From Epiperipatus broadwayi (lineage: Eukaryota; Onychophora; Udeonychophora; Euonychophora; Peripatidae), in the NCBI GenBank assembly GCA_028023455.1, contig JAQFVV010013362.1, positions 62,001-126,000 of the forward strand: a DNA stretch of 64,000 nt, given 5' to 3'. Under the pieces are notes generated by a model, which was given only the letters and a program-made list of their open reading frames with translations, ran no database searches and was not told the origin of the DNA. The position numbers and the translations under genes were made by a program. This document shows positions 39,156 to 51,929 of this stretch, one piece after another (position 1 is the stretch's first letter; each line of letters starts with the position of its first letter).

Positions 39156-39767
39156 TAATAGCTTTATTTACATTCGAATATCAGCCTTTCAAGCTAATGT
39201 GCAAACGCTTTGCGAGTGTTAATAAATAAATGAATACCCTCTGACCAATACAAGATATAGTATTTATGCAGGAATAAAAAGAATCTCTCTTATTCATACG
39301 ACTCAAATATTTATATATGAGCAAATCTGAAGTACTGGCACAGAAGGCATGACGATAGAACTGTCACTTTAAATTACTATATACAATATCTGAATGAATG
39401 ACACCGATGAAATTTTCTAGAATTTACTAAACGTCATTCCAACTGAAACTTAATCATATATATAAATAAGCATCGGTGTCATTCATTCAGACATTGTATA
39501 TAGTAATTTAAAGTGACCGTTCTATTGTCACACCTTCTGTGCCAGTACTTTAGATTTGCTCATATATAAATATTTGAGTCGTATGAATAAGAGGGATTCT
39601 TTTTATTCCTGCATAATTACTATATCTTGTATTGGTCAGAGGGTATTCATTTAATTATTAACACTCGCAAAGCGTTTGCACATTAGCTTGAAAGGCTGAT
39701 ATTCGAATGTAACTACAATTGTATGCAGACGCTATAAAAATAAATGCTTATTTAATAGCTTTATTTA
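39156..39767. mobile_element. Long palindrome flanked by a 15-bp direct repeat
   Basis: Arms 39171-39410 and 39471-39709 are inverted copies with few mismatches, separated by a 60-bp loop. TAATAGCTTTATTTA occurs perfectly at 39156-39170 and 39753-39767. The 15-bp duplication looks like a target-site duplication of LINE-type integration, whereas the foldback form recalls MITEs. No ORF. Confidence 0.8.
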
Positions 39768-40081
39768 TTTTATTTTTTTAATAAATTTCTAAGAAAATAA
39801 ATTCATATTAATCCTTAATAAAATCATTAATTTCCCATTTCAATTTCGATGATGATGAAATTTACTTTTTTGATTATATATATATTACTTTTATTTAAAT
39901 TTGAGAAGTAATATATTAAAAACAAGAAAAATAATTATTTCTTTGACCAAAATTTGAGGGAAAAGATTAGATTTGAAATAAAAGTGGAATGTGACATAAA
40001 TTAATTAATTCAATTAATTAATTCATGGACACCTTCCACATACACTTTTATTCCAAGTCAAGTATACAGATCCAAATTTTA

Positions 40082-41152
<1,071 letters not shown>

Positions 41153-41882
41153 TAATTTCCTTAGTGGAATACAACTGAACAAAAGAATCCCGCTAACTGA
41201 GATAACAATTATATATTATGATTAAGTTGTATGGATAATAATTATTTAAATAAGATAACATATAGACTAGCTCAAGATATATTGTCTAATAAAATAATAT
41301 TTTTTACTCATTAAATCTAAAAACATTATTATAATAAATATTATAACACTTACGTTCTTAATAAATAATAAATATAATTATATATATCCTAACATGAGAC
41401 GTTTAGTAAGGTACAGAAAGCTAAACATTGAGAATACATCCCAAAAGATACACCCTCAATGGCATAAGAGCATTACCCCACCAAATTCATATAATAAAAC
41501 TATCATGTAATACTCTCAATATAATTTATGAATTGTTTACAAAAATAATAATAAACTTTTTGTTATTCTTTTATTAAAATATTAATTAATAACTTTACCT
41601 ATCGTCTCTCAATAAGAAATGTACAATCTCCCAAAATAACACTAATATTAATAGTAATAAAAGAAATCATAATACTAATAGAAGTCGTAAAAATAGAAAT
41701 AATAATGATAACCATCTCAGGTTCATCTCTCAACAAATTAATACCCTGTAATTAAATAAGATATGGGATTTTATACTCCTATAAAATAATAACTACAATA
41801 AGCAATTAAATTTCTTCATGACTAACAATCAACATAAAGGTTAAAATTCAGAAAAAAAATTTTTTTAATTAAATACATTGTA

Positions 41883-42102
41883 ATTAAATTGAGATACTGG
41901 AAAATCGCATTGAGCTCATTATAACACTTATCTGACAGCCAATCAGATGTTATAATAGCTGTGGTGGCCACCCTTTTCTCGTAAATTCTTTGTCATGTGC
42001 TTATGATTTGGTTGTCATTCGGACAGCTATCATAACATCTGATTGGCTGTCAGATAAGTGTTATAACAAGTGCAATGAGATTTTCCAGCATCTCAATTTA
42101 AT
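41883..42102. repeat. Palindromic repeat, 80-bp arms
   Basis: Arms 41883-41962 and 42023-42102 are inverted copies (CACTTATCTGACAGCCAATC pairs with its reverse complement), with a 60-bp spacer. A third, partial copy of the spacer plus right arm lies at 42318-42450 (TTCGGACAGCTATCATAACA). MITE-like; no ORF. Confidence 0.8.
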
Positions 42103-42459
42103 TTCAATTTCATTTATCTGTGCTTCACAAATTAAATATTATTTACATAATTTACTGCTAGTTATATTATCTAAAAACTACTGCATAGTAAATCGTAGGA
42201 TTTTGTGCTGTACATTTATAATTTAAACTCAGTGAGTTAATTGTGAAGATAGTTAAAGCTTCAAATTTAATACTTATGACTGGCTTAGATATATAGAAAG
42301 AAAAATAGAGAAAAGGTCACCCTTTTCTCATAAATTCTTTGTCATGTGTTTATGGTTTGGTTGTCATTCGGACAGCTATCATAACATCTGATTGACTGTC
42401 AGATAAGTGTTATAATAAGTGCAATGATATTTTTCAGTATCTTCATCTATATGCTCTTC

Positions 42460-43870
42460 GCAAATTAAATGTTATTTAAATACATTGTATAATTTTCACA
42501 TGTTTAATGTGGCTTTTTTAAAGAAAAATATACTATATTCTAATATTGTGACAATATCAGACATCTCTTATTGATATTGTATTAGTTTGAAATAATTAAT
42601 ATTGATCAGATCTTTTATGACAATAATAGAAATATATTTGGTTACTTAATCAAATGTAATAAAACAATGTCTAAGAAATCTTTAGGGATCAACTGCTAAA
42701 TAAATAATATTTTAAATTATTATTTTCTGTGGATCATGCATACAATGATGGAAAATCAATAAACAACATGCAAATAAATCACAACTTGACTAAAGTACAT
42801 TTTAGAAAAACGATTCACAAATTTATTTTATAAGTTAACAAAAGATTTATAACAAAATAAATTAGAATATTTACAAAGTAAAATGTATATTAACATTATT
42901 TAGCATAAATAAAAGAAATATTTACAATAAATATGACATAAATATAAAAAATAAAATAAGAATAGCCTTCACTGTGGCCACTTTAAAAAAATACAATTAA
43001 AAAAATGAAAACTTACAACACTTATAACGTACATAACGTTCATTTAATAAAATAGTGTTCTATTATTTATAATGAGGATGGTTAAATAGTTTCCCCAATT
43101 TTCTAAATCCAAATTTAATATCATGTTTAATTTACCATAAGGTAACTTATTTAAAACGTAAATATATCAATGCAGATTTATATATTAAAAATATTTTTTA
43201 TATATAAATAAAATATTGAAGAGAAATTATTTAAAATTTTCTTTTCAATTTAACAATGTGCCATTCCAATGTTTAGCTATCAGAAATACCTTAAAATAAA
43301 GTATAAATGTCTCAATATAGAAAACTACTTAACTATTGTGAGAAAAAATATTCGGGAGGAAGTTTTATAAATTTATAAATTAACTAAATGTAACTCCAAT
43401 AATAAAATTTGAGAAAAACTAACCATAAGTCGTATTGCTTGACCTTATTTTTTTCTCATTCTGACGCTCTCTCATACATCATATGATTACCAAACTCCTT
43501 TCTACTATTCTCACTTTCAATATGCATCTTAATATAATAAAAGATTTCTATTATTTTGTATAGGCTTCAGTTATTCTTCTCCCATATTATACATTATGGT
43601 AATCTCAACATCATTTGAAAGGAAACTTTTCATATACTACATCTTGCCCCTCAAAATTAACTACTTCAAAATGATTCAATCATACTTTTCCAACTTAAAC
43701 TTCCTTCTGCAATGATACTTGTGATGATGGATAGCAATTAAAATGTAGGACATGGAATAATAATGAGAATGTTCCAAAATAAGATAATATCACCATGGGA
43801 ACAGTACTAATCAAAAGAGTAAGTCCATATCCATTGGGTACCTACTATTAAGTCATGGCTCTATCATAGC
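42460..43870. other. Intronic stretch, nothing recognised
   Basis: AT-rich without coding or repeat signal that I can name. It ends at a (TA)n(GA)n run. Confidence 0.5.
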
Positions 43871-43871
43871 A

Positions 43872-43874
<3 letters not shown>

Positions 43875-43941
<67 letters not shown>
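43875..43941. repeat. (TA)n(GA)n compound microsatellite
   Basis: About 45 bp TA followed by about 20 bp AG. Confidence 0.95.
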
Positions 43942-43942
<1 letters not shown>

Positions 43943-44232
43943 GAAATTTGATTAACCATAAAAATATAGTGTTATGTTATCTGTATACTTCAATTTCAAA
44001 ACAAAACATGGACCAACCTATAATTATCCAATAAGAATTTTCAACATGACCCCAGCATCTAAAATTTTACAAAAATATTATTACTTTCCCAACCACTATC
44101 AGTATTTATATTCATTGTATAACTCATTTAACATCACAAAAATATACCAACAACATTCTAAAAACATAATCCCTAAAAAACAATACTAAAAGGAACAACA
44201 ATAATCTACATCCATTTCAAGATATTTTAAAA

Positions 44233-44270
44233 GTTTCTATGCTCAAACGATATCAACAACCATTCATCAG
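44233..44270 (-). ncRNA. Hammerhead-like core in an unidentified repeat
   Basis: On the minus strand CTGATGA is followed by a segment bounded by ATG/CAT and then AGAAAC. Core boxes are intact; the helix II candidate is long and weak. Confidence 0.3.
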
Positions 44271-44781
44271 CACTATACAATTGATTTATTTATTAGGATA
44301 TAATGTAGATATTAATACTATGCCCCTATATTCAAATAAATAACATTCATTAAAATAACATTTTAATAATTAGACAATGCTATATGAATTACACATATTC
44401 AAGTGTTCTCATTTCAAGTAAATATTTAGGAAAGTATCCTTATATGTTTTCAAACATTCATAAGCATTTATCAACTCTTTCACAAAATACATATAATAGT
44501 TTATTAATGGTTCCTTCTTCTATTATTTAACATTAAATTCAAGCAATGTATACAATCTAAAAAATATTATTTGAAATGCATGCGTTCTTAAATAAAAAAA
44601 AAAAAAAAAAGAAACAAATTATCAAGCAATAATATAATTTAAATAACAATAAAAATTATCAATGATTCCATTATACTGCTGAGACCATTTACGGTGATCT
44701 GCTTCTCTAAGATCATTCATTCAAATAAAATTTTATGATTGAAATCACTTTCTGAATACTCATTTGCTTTTTTTGAAACAT

Positions 44782-44873
44782 CAAGCGTTGGTGGTCGGGT
44801 GGTCGGCACAGCCCCCTTACAAGCAGTTGTTCCAGTTATCATGTTAGCTTCCCGGACGATGCTATGACCTAAG
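44782..44873 (+). repeat. tRNA-derived SINE head, diverged
   Basis: It begins CAAGCGTTGGTGGTCGGGTG, like 30470, and ends GACGATGCTATGACC before a (TA) tail. The A box is degenerate (TGGTCGGGTGG). Confidence 0.5.
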
Positions 44874-44879
44874 GAATAT

Positions 44880-45981
44880 ATATATATATTTGATCTTAAA
44901 GCTATATTATAACAATAAGTTAGTTTTAAAATAAATAATGATAAACTTTAAAAAATATTATTTTATAACTTAATACTAAAAATAAAGAAATAATCACAAT
45001 AATGAAGATTAAAGTTATATTAGGATTATTTTTCCTTCCTTGTCCATAAGTTAAATTGCATGTCTAGAATTTTCTTGACAGGTAACTTCTACATTGCTTG
45101 GTTACAGGTGAAAAGTATTGCGCACAGTTATTTTTACCCTCTTGGCACTGCGATATAATCTTTTAACATCCAAATCAATCTAAAGTAAATCATGGTAAAT
45201 ATTAATACCCTGTAAGATAAAATGCCTTTTCAGTCTTTTTCTAAAATTTTTTCCAAAGATTTAACATCCATGTAAAATAACAGTTTAAAAATCCATTTTT
45301 AAGAAATAATCCTTAGGTAAGTTATTTGGCCATTATATAAAGCAAGTGTTTATTACAGTGATTGTAAGATATTTAATGTTCGCATTTCCATTGGAAAAAT
45401 TATCCGTAGCAAACATTATAAAATATAATGTATTCTTTTGATATATTCAATATGGCAGACATATAATCATAAATTCAAGTAATTATTTTGTTCTTTTAAG
45501 GCAATATGATTTTCATATCTTTTAAGCATATATTTTGTCACTAAATATTTTTTCAGGTAAATATAATTATATTGTTCAGGCATTTATTCACGAATATAAT
45601 TTTAGTCCTCTCGAAAGACCACTTATCGATTTCAACAACAAATTGTTTTAAATCATCTAAAACAAAATTCAAAGCATTTTTTTAAATTTGTCTTTAAATC
45701 CATCATTCTTATAATATAAGTGAATTTTGAGTTCTTTAAAGACAAATAAAATACGAGTTAGTAATATCAATTATATATTATCAAAAACAGACATTTGTCA
45801 TTTCATCAAACATTTAAAGTTCAATTGAAAAACACAGGTGCAAAGTTTTAATTTGTTCCTTTTTAATACTTTAACATTTAATCAATGAACATGAACAATA
45901 CAATTTTTCTGTTTGAAGTCAAATCACACAAAATACATCAATCATTGCTATATTAGGTTTATTTGTATTATATTTTCTGTC
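44880..45981. other. Intronic stretch, nothing recognised
   Basis: AT-rich; no gene or named repeat. Confidence 0.5.
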
Positions 45982-45989
45982 ATCTACAA

Positions 45990-46696
45990 CAGTGGTCTTC
46001 AACCTTTTCACACCTCTGGACCTGCAAAAATAAGAATAAGGTTTCACGACCAGCAAAAATAAGGATACGATTTCGCGGACCAGCAGAAGTCTATAGATAA
46101 GTTTTCTTAAAGATGTAAACTGCTTAGCCTTAGATGAGCATAATTGTTATAACTGATCAAAACAATAATGTTAAATATGGAGTTTGTATAATAAAAAAAA
46201 ACTTTTTTTTTAAATTTTGAATTTTTTTAAAAAAGTAATAAAAAATTTAATTACCCCCCCCCCATAAACATCTATGATAACTAGAAAAACAAATTAATTT
46301 ATGTATGATTGATTAGATTTTGTTTTCGTTCTGTTTCTTTTTTTTTTAATTGAGTAAAAATGAGATGAAAAAATAAATAAAAATTGTTTATATTAGTTAA
46401 AAGTTTAAACTCTTATTTTAAACAAGGCAAAACTCTCTCCATACAGTAGTGCCACTCTGTGTCAATCAGAGTAATCAATGGATGCCAGGAGGCTTATGCA
46501 CAAAATCCCTTTCTAGTGCCTACTCATCCAATATCCCCAGACTAGTTTCTGGCTTGTGGCCATCATCAGATAGGAGTCTTGGATCTGAGAGCACTGCACA
46601 TTTGCTATTACAAACTTTCCTGCCAGTCTAGCAAGGACCGGCAGAAAAGTTTTGTGGCTCAGTACCAGTCTGCGGACCTAGTATTGAAGATCACTG
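45990..46696. mobile_element. Non-autonomous hAT element, 707 bp
   Basis: It begins CAGTGGTCTTCAACC and ends, reversed, CAGTGATCTTCAATAC, hAT-type terminal inverted repeats. Both are followed internally by GGACC-type sequence. Flanks ATCTACAA (45982-45989) and ATATACAA (46697-46704) form an 8-bp target duplication with one mismatch. There is no transposase; a foreign repeat sits inside. Confidence 0.85.
46425..46620 (-). repeat. Repeat nested in the hAT element, with hammerhead-like core
   Basis: The reverse complement matches 49690-49875 (AGAAACTAG.., GGGGATATTGGATGAGTAGG, GGAGAGAGTTTTGCC). On the minus strand 46545-46569 reads CTGATGA, TGGCC-ACAA-GCCA, GAAAC: both core boxes and a closed helix II. 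Confidence 0.7.
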
Positions 46697-46704
46697 ATAT
46701 ACAA

Positions 46705-47059
46705 TGTTTCAATTAATAAATCAATATATAATATACATTATAATAAATAGTTTTCACATTTATCGAAAATAAAATCATTCTTGAACCATATCTTACAATA
46801 TTTCATTGAAATATAAGTCATTTTGGAAAGGTTTTGATTGTAAAGAAGAACTGTTTTTCCTCAAATAATAACCAGATATGATTGCTAGGAAATAAAGAAA
46901 ATTCATTATTTTATATATTATTAGATGGTTGTTCAATCATAATATTTGGTGGATTTACTTTTTTTTTACTTTCTTCCACTTTACTATTGGCTAATTTATT
47001 AAAAGTAATTTTAAAAAGACATAATGCTGGAATATTTGTATTTATATGTTGGACTATTT
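46705..47059. other. Short unassigned stretch before Penelope-like element C
   Basis: AT-rich. Part may be decayed Penelope-like linker, but I cannot show it. Confidence 0.35.
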
Positions 47060-47420
47060 CCATCATCATTTAAATATTCCAAATACACTATGAAATACCA
47101 TGTCAATGTAGAAAAAACATATACTGGTGAGACCAATCATCCTATTGAAAAGTGCTGGCAAGAACACAAATTGATGACTAGAAGAGAGCAAACAGATGTA
47201 TCTAAGGTAGCAGATCATGTATGTACCAATGAATATATGCTCAATTTGGAAATTAGCAAAATATTGGATAGAGAAAACAAAGTGGAAAGAAGAAAATTTA
47301 AAGAAGCTGCTCACATGACAATGGCAAACAATCCCATAATTCAATATAGTGTGACTATACATAATGTATGGAAACTACTAATTAACATTGCTCTTAGGAA
47401 GAAGTGGAGAAATCAGGAGG
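47060..47420 (+). pseudogene. Penelope-like element C, GIY-YIG endonuclease (one frameshift)
   Basis: It starts in the frame reading HYEIPCQCRK. An extra A in the run at 47112-47117 shifts the frame into TYTGETNHPIEKCWQEHK, VADHVCTNEY, ISKILDRENKVERRKFKEAA. This is the Penelope-like GIY-YIG domain: Cys-x-Cys start, 'TYIGET' (here TYTGET), 'EHK', then 'KILDRE...RR..EA'. RT is missing, so it is a 5'-truncated copy. It is the best-preserved copy of the family in the window and a useful ruler for the others. Confidence 0.8.
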
Positions 47421-47720
47421 AACATCATAGAGAAGTATACAGAACTTCTACTTACTGTTGCCTTTGGCAGGATGGAACAGTTGGTTAGAGCATTACCTTA
47501 AAATTCAATACTCAAGAATCTAAGGGTCCTGATTTGATTCCCATGCTAGTACTGTCATTGATCAGGCCAGCAACACCTCAAGAAGGGGATACAATAATAC
47601 CTCTCTAAGTGTTGTGCATATACTAATCTGTATGGTATTACTAATAGTTGAATGTATTTGGAATATTTAAATAAAATTATTTTTTCTAAAGACATTCAAT
47701 ACTCATATTAGATTATGGAA
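47421..47720 (+). mobile_element. Penelope-like element C, 3' region with tRNA-like segment
   Basis: GGCAGGATGGAACAGTTGG, TTAGAGCATTACC, then GGGTCCTGATTTGATTCCC and ATGCTAG look like a tRNA-derived block. The D-arm/A-box area is at 47475-47495 and a B-box-like GATTTGATTCC at 47531-47541 (9 of 11). The same block stands at the same place after element A (36205-36360). A less conserved tail follows to about 47720. Confidence 0.55.
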
Positions 47721-48304
47721 ATAGTCAAGCATATAAATACAACTAAAACATCATCATCACAAACCTTCAGGAAAACAATAATGCTGGAATATATTATAAT
47801 TCTTTAAATTTATTTAAATATTTTGTCATTTTTTAAAATTTAATAGATACATTCATAGTTATTACATCATATTTTTCCAAAATAGCTAATATTTTAGTAT
47901 TATCAAAATCAGAAATATTATCAATTTCTAAAAAGTGTGATGTAAATGATGACGCAATTAACTTTAGTTTGAAGACATTTTTATCTCTGACACCAGTATA
48001 TGTTTTATTGTTTTGTGAACATAAAATTTCATAGACATCTTTCTCTTTTTAGAGTATTATGTTTTTAGGCTTAAGGAAAAAAAATCATATTATTCCCTTT
48101 TTTTTGGTAATAAAAAACTAATCCTAATTTTGAATTTAAACATATATCTATTATCTTATGTGATTCATTTAAATTAAGATAAAAGATAAAATAATTTATA
48201 ATTAGTTGAACAATTCTCAATGTAACCATATCTTATTCTAGGTATCAATGTAATTATATACACAACTTTCCACTTTTTTTTCTTTTTAAATTATAGCTCC
48301 ATGA

Positions 48305-48440
48305 TAATAAATATATAAATTCAACACTCCTTTTCTTTTCTTTTTAAAACTTGTTTTATTCCAAACTATAATTATAAATTATAGTTTGTAATAAAACAAG
48401 TTTTAAAAAGAAAAGGAGTGTTGAATTTATATATTTATTA
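48305..48440. repeat. Near-perfect palindrome, ~65-bp arms, tiny loop
   Basis: TAATAAATATATAAATTCAA..CTCCTTTTC..CTTGTTTTATT is mirrored by AATAAAACAAG..GAAAAGGAG..TTGAATTTATATATTTATTA, with a few unpaired bases near the centre. Confidence 0.85.
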
Positions 48441-48589
48441 GGTATCAATGCTAAATAAAGTTTTTACTATAAGCATTAAAAAGTAGAATATTTTAATTAG
48501 TGTTATTGTTTGTTTAGACTAATTATGCCTTCATCAAAAAAGTGTTTGTCTTAAAATATATATGAGCAAAATGATAATGAGAATTAAAA

Positions 48590-48940
48590 TTGAGATATAC
48601 ATTCCTGCGTGTTGATTTTCTGTAAACATATATTGACAAAGTGTTGTCAGAGTTTATAGTAATACAAACATCTAGAAAAAAGAATATGTGGGTATTTGTT
48701 CATATTTAATGGTAAACATAATATTTGAATACTGTCCATCAAGAAAAAGAAGAAAAGAATTAAACGCATCAATAACATGAGACCATATAACAAATGTATC
48801 ATCCACATATATGAGCTAAATGGAATGTCTTTTATTAGCTGCATTCAATACTTGATTCTAAAAATTATTCATGAAGATATCAGCAATTACAAGTGATAAT
48901 GGAAATAAGTAAAAAGAAACCCACTACTTATTTATATTGT
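48590..48940 (-). pseudogene. Penelope-like element D, RT fragment (broken)
   Basis: On the minus strand: 'PLSLVIADIFMNNF' (RT motif just before the catalytic box), then in a shifted frame YVDDTFVIW with the catalytic Asp pair, then DGQYSNIMFTIKYEQIP. All are typical of Penelope-like RT. Frameshifts and stops throughout. Confidence 0.7.
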
Positions 48941-49469
48941 TGAAAGTTTTTGATAAGAATGAATATTGTTTCATCAAACATTGGCAATTTAACACCCGTC
49001 CCTTCCCCCAAAAAAAAACTTGTACATGCTATGATTCATGAAACTTTTGATTTTCATATACGTATTAATTCAGCAAACAATATGCTACACATGTCCAAAA
49101 AAGAGTTTATTTATACTGAAACTGTTACTCTAAGTGTAATTTTAAAGAATATGGAAGCATTGGTTAAATGATTAAAGCTGATCTTTGAATTATATGTGTA
49201 GAGAGTTTTTTTTATTAGAATAACTTATTTAATGAGAAAAATTATGCTTAATCTTGAAGCATGGTTTTCCAGTTTTTTTATGATTAGAAGACATGATAAT
49301 TAATGGAAAAGAAACATAAAAATAGAAGACAACACAGCGAAATTTTAAATATAAACATTGGTATTAAATTGAAGAGAATAAAAGTAAAACAAACAAATAT
49401 TAATATCATCAGAATAATTAACCATCAGACTAAGTTACACATATTGCTAAAATACAATACAATAGATAG

Positions 49470-49875
49470 AAATAGGCAAAACTCTCTCCATACAGTACTC
49501 TAAGCGAGACAGAGTAATCAATGGATGCCATAATGTATGGGTGCTGAACTGAGTTCAGACCATATGACTATATAGACTACTGAGCTTAGATTGGAAATAT
49601 CTGTGTGTTTTCAATTTTATTCTCATAGTTTTGTAGTTATGTAGAGATAAAAGGTGGCAGCTAAAGGGTTGCATTAGATCCTAAGATCTAGGTGTAGTAC
49701 TGTCAGATCCAAGGCTCCTCACTGATGAAGGCCATAAGCCAGAAACTAGTTTGGGGATATTGGATGAGTAGGCACTAGATAGGAATTTTATGCACAAACC
49801 TTCTGGCATGCATTGATTACTCTGTCTTTCTTAGAGTGGCACTAATGTATGGAGAGAGTTTTGCCTATTTTAACA
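49470..49875 (+). repeat. Foldback repeat with hammerhead-like core
   Basis: The ends are inverted copies: AATAGGCAAAACTCTCTCCA at the left and its reverse complement at the right, both continuing into CAGAGTAATCAATG. Within, 49722-49746 reads CTGATGA, AGGCC-ATAA-GCCA, GAAAC. The right part matches the repeat nested at 46425-46620. Confidence 0.75.
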
Positions 49876-50193
49876 ACAGTTATGAGCAAGTATGGAAGAT
49901 AGTGATCAATAGATAGAAGGAGTCTATGTTGTTTGTATTCCCATAGATTGTCTGATATTAAGAAATAAATTACATGTGATATTCTTAAAAAACAGTAAAC
50001 TGAAGTGATGTCAGAAGAATTGTGTTAACTGGTAAAGGCCTTAATCAAGCAGTCAATTAATAACGTGTGAAAACATTTTATATAAATTTTGACAATGACA
50101 TATTGCAATAAAAATTATGAGAAATTAAGATAACTTATTATTGTTATTAAAAATATTTATTTGTAGCACTTTAAAATTATATCACCAATACAG
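49876..50193. other. End of intron 2
   Basis: AT-rich, nothing recognised; it ends in a T-rich tract and two possible AG acceptors (50165-50166 and 50192-50193). Confidence 0.4.
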
Positions 50194-50363
50194 ATCCTAA
50201 TAATGAGAAGGTGAGGAACAGTTATAGAGCACTCTCAAATGTATTAAAATATGCAGTAAATGCTATACCTATAGCAACTGATCGATCCAGAGAAATCAGT
50301 CAGGAAAATTCTGCATGGATTTGGAATAGTTTTCAAAAACTATTCACTGGTCAGCAGTTACTG
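50194..50363 (+). pseudogene. P4HA-like exon C (end of peptide-binding domain)
   Basis: Acceptor CACCAATACAG, donor CTG|GTAAGA (strong). It reads (D)PNNEKVRNSYRALSNVLK and ends NSFQKLFTGQQLL. P4HA proteins have 'LDPNHERA..N..YYE' right after the TPR-like domain and 'YE.LCRGE' soon after; both positions fit. Here the Cys of CRGE is Phe and Arg is Thr. The start needs one preceding base to complete the D codon, whereas exon B ends on a codon boundary, so either a small exon is missing or the frame is broken. Intron 2 before it is about 24.2 kb. Confidence 0.55.
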
Positions 50364-50838
50364 GTAAGAAAAATATCATAAGAAACACATTTAAGTAAAA
50401 GAATTTAAAAAAATAGTACCTACTAATTTATCGTAGATGTGCTTTAATTTTTAAAAACAATATGTTATAGTGTTATAAAATAAAATAAATATATAGATAG
50501 ATATATTAATTGAGATAGATATATTAATTGATACGCATAAAAATATAGAGGGTTTAGGTAAATAGAAAGATATACAGATTGAGAAATATATATGTAGATA
50601 TACAGATGGTGTAATATATAAATAAATATATATAGATAGATAGATAAAAATAATCATAGACAAAGATGGATAAACAAATAGAGAGAGATAAGACAATAAG
50701 TAGATAGATAGGACATTAAGTAGATATATAGAGAGAGATGTGTAGGTAGGTAGATAGTCAAATAGATAGGTGGATAGATGATTAACAAATAAGATACTTG
50801 CATATAGGTAAATAATAGATAGATATATAGGTACATAC

Positions 50839-50944
<106 letters not shown>

Positions 50945-50999
50945 TGGAAAACATTACTTTTGCTAGAGGAGCTGAATACATTATATTGTGAAATCATTT

Positions 51000-51529
51000 A
51001 TTTTTAATTTTTAGATTAATGTCAAAAGGTATTTGATCACAATGATTATTGTTCGTTGTGTTCAATTGAAATAATTTTTCTTTACATAAAACTCACCTTG
51101 ACCTTTCTTTCACTTAAAAATACAATTTCTTAATGCTATCTTTGAATGTTGCTAACATTTTAGTAATTTTTAATCAAATTATTATCAATATATGTACATT
51201 TTAGTTAATATTTTTACAATCAAATGTTTAGAAAAGCATTATCAGAATCTTATAGAAAAGCTACAAAACAAAATGATCCTAGACCTAATGATATTGCTAC
51301 TAAACAATGCCCCCCCAATGAAAGATATATCAAAGAGAAACTTAATTCCAATGACATTTGTCAATTCAAATTAAAATTGCCTCTTTTCACTTTTGCAAAT
51401 TCGAAACTAATTATTTAGATATGTTTAATATAAAATTGGTCTTTGTTTACATTAGTTACATTGATAATCATAAAGAAGGAAATAAACCTTCAATCATGAA
51501 TTGTTTATGAGTATATATTAAAATCTTTT
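51000..51529. other. Intronic stretch with one unassigned ORF
   Basis: The plus-strand frame 51224-51418 (SYRKATKQNDPRPNDIATKQ..) has ordinary amino-acid composition, but I recognise no family. Otherwise nothing. Confidence 0.35.
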
Positions 51530-51775
51530 ATATAGAGAGAACTCACAAAACAAGCTCTTAACAAGCTTTGAGAATATTCTCAACCCCAGACCGGTTTCTG
51601 TTTCAGGCATCCTCAGTGGGGTGCCAGGATATTCAGCATTGGGGTTGAGGATATTCTCAAATTGTGTTAAGAGCTTGTTTTGCGAGCTCTATATATAACA
51701 TTTGTAAATACAAGCTTTATTAAATTAAGTTATGTGACATCTGACTTGATTTTTTTATCATTAAAATATTTGTAC
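51530..51775. repeat. Foldback repeat, copy 4
   Basis: Arms 51530-51587 and 51641-51695 are inverted copies (AAACAAGCTCTTAACA, GAATATTCTCAACCCC). A hammerhead-like core lies in the loop region on the minus strand (51594-51616: CTGAGGA, a decayed stem, GAAAC). The right tail TTTGTAAATACAAGCTTTAT is shared with the SINE-like repeats at 30-34 kb. Confidence 0.75.
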
Positions 51776-51929
51776 AATCACCCATCAGTAATAGTTTGAA
51801 AGTATAGATAAATTCATTTATGCTTAAATCATATTCTTATATAGCTAATTATTAATGACTGTATCTCCAGGCTTGAATCTTAAAAAAAAAACATTATCAT
51901 TTGAATTGTTATATGCATTTAATTTGATA

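Noticed and set aside
47470-47545. Functional tRNA gene
   Set aside because: A/B-box-like sequences are imperfect, the cloverleaf does not close and no anticodon arm is convincing; read as a tRNA-derived segment of a mobile element.
48950-49171. 73-aa frame with ordinary composition (MIHETFDFHIRINSANN...)
   Set aside because: Looks protein-like but I recognise no family and see no splice context; not reported as a gene.
51224-51418. 64-aa frame (SESYRKATKQNDPRPND...)
   Set aside because: Protein-like composition, but no recognisable family or supporting signals.
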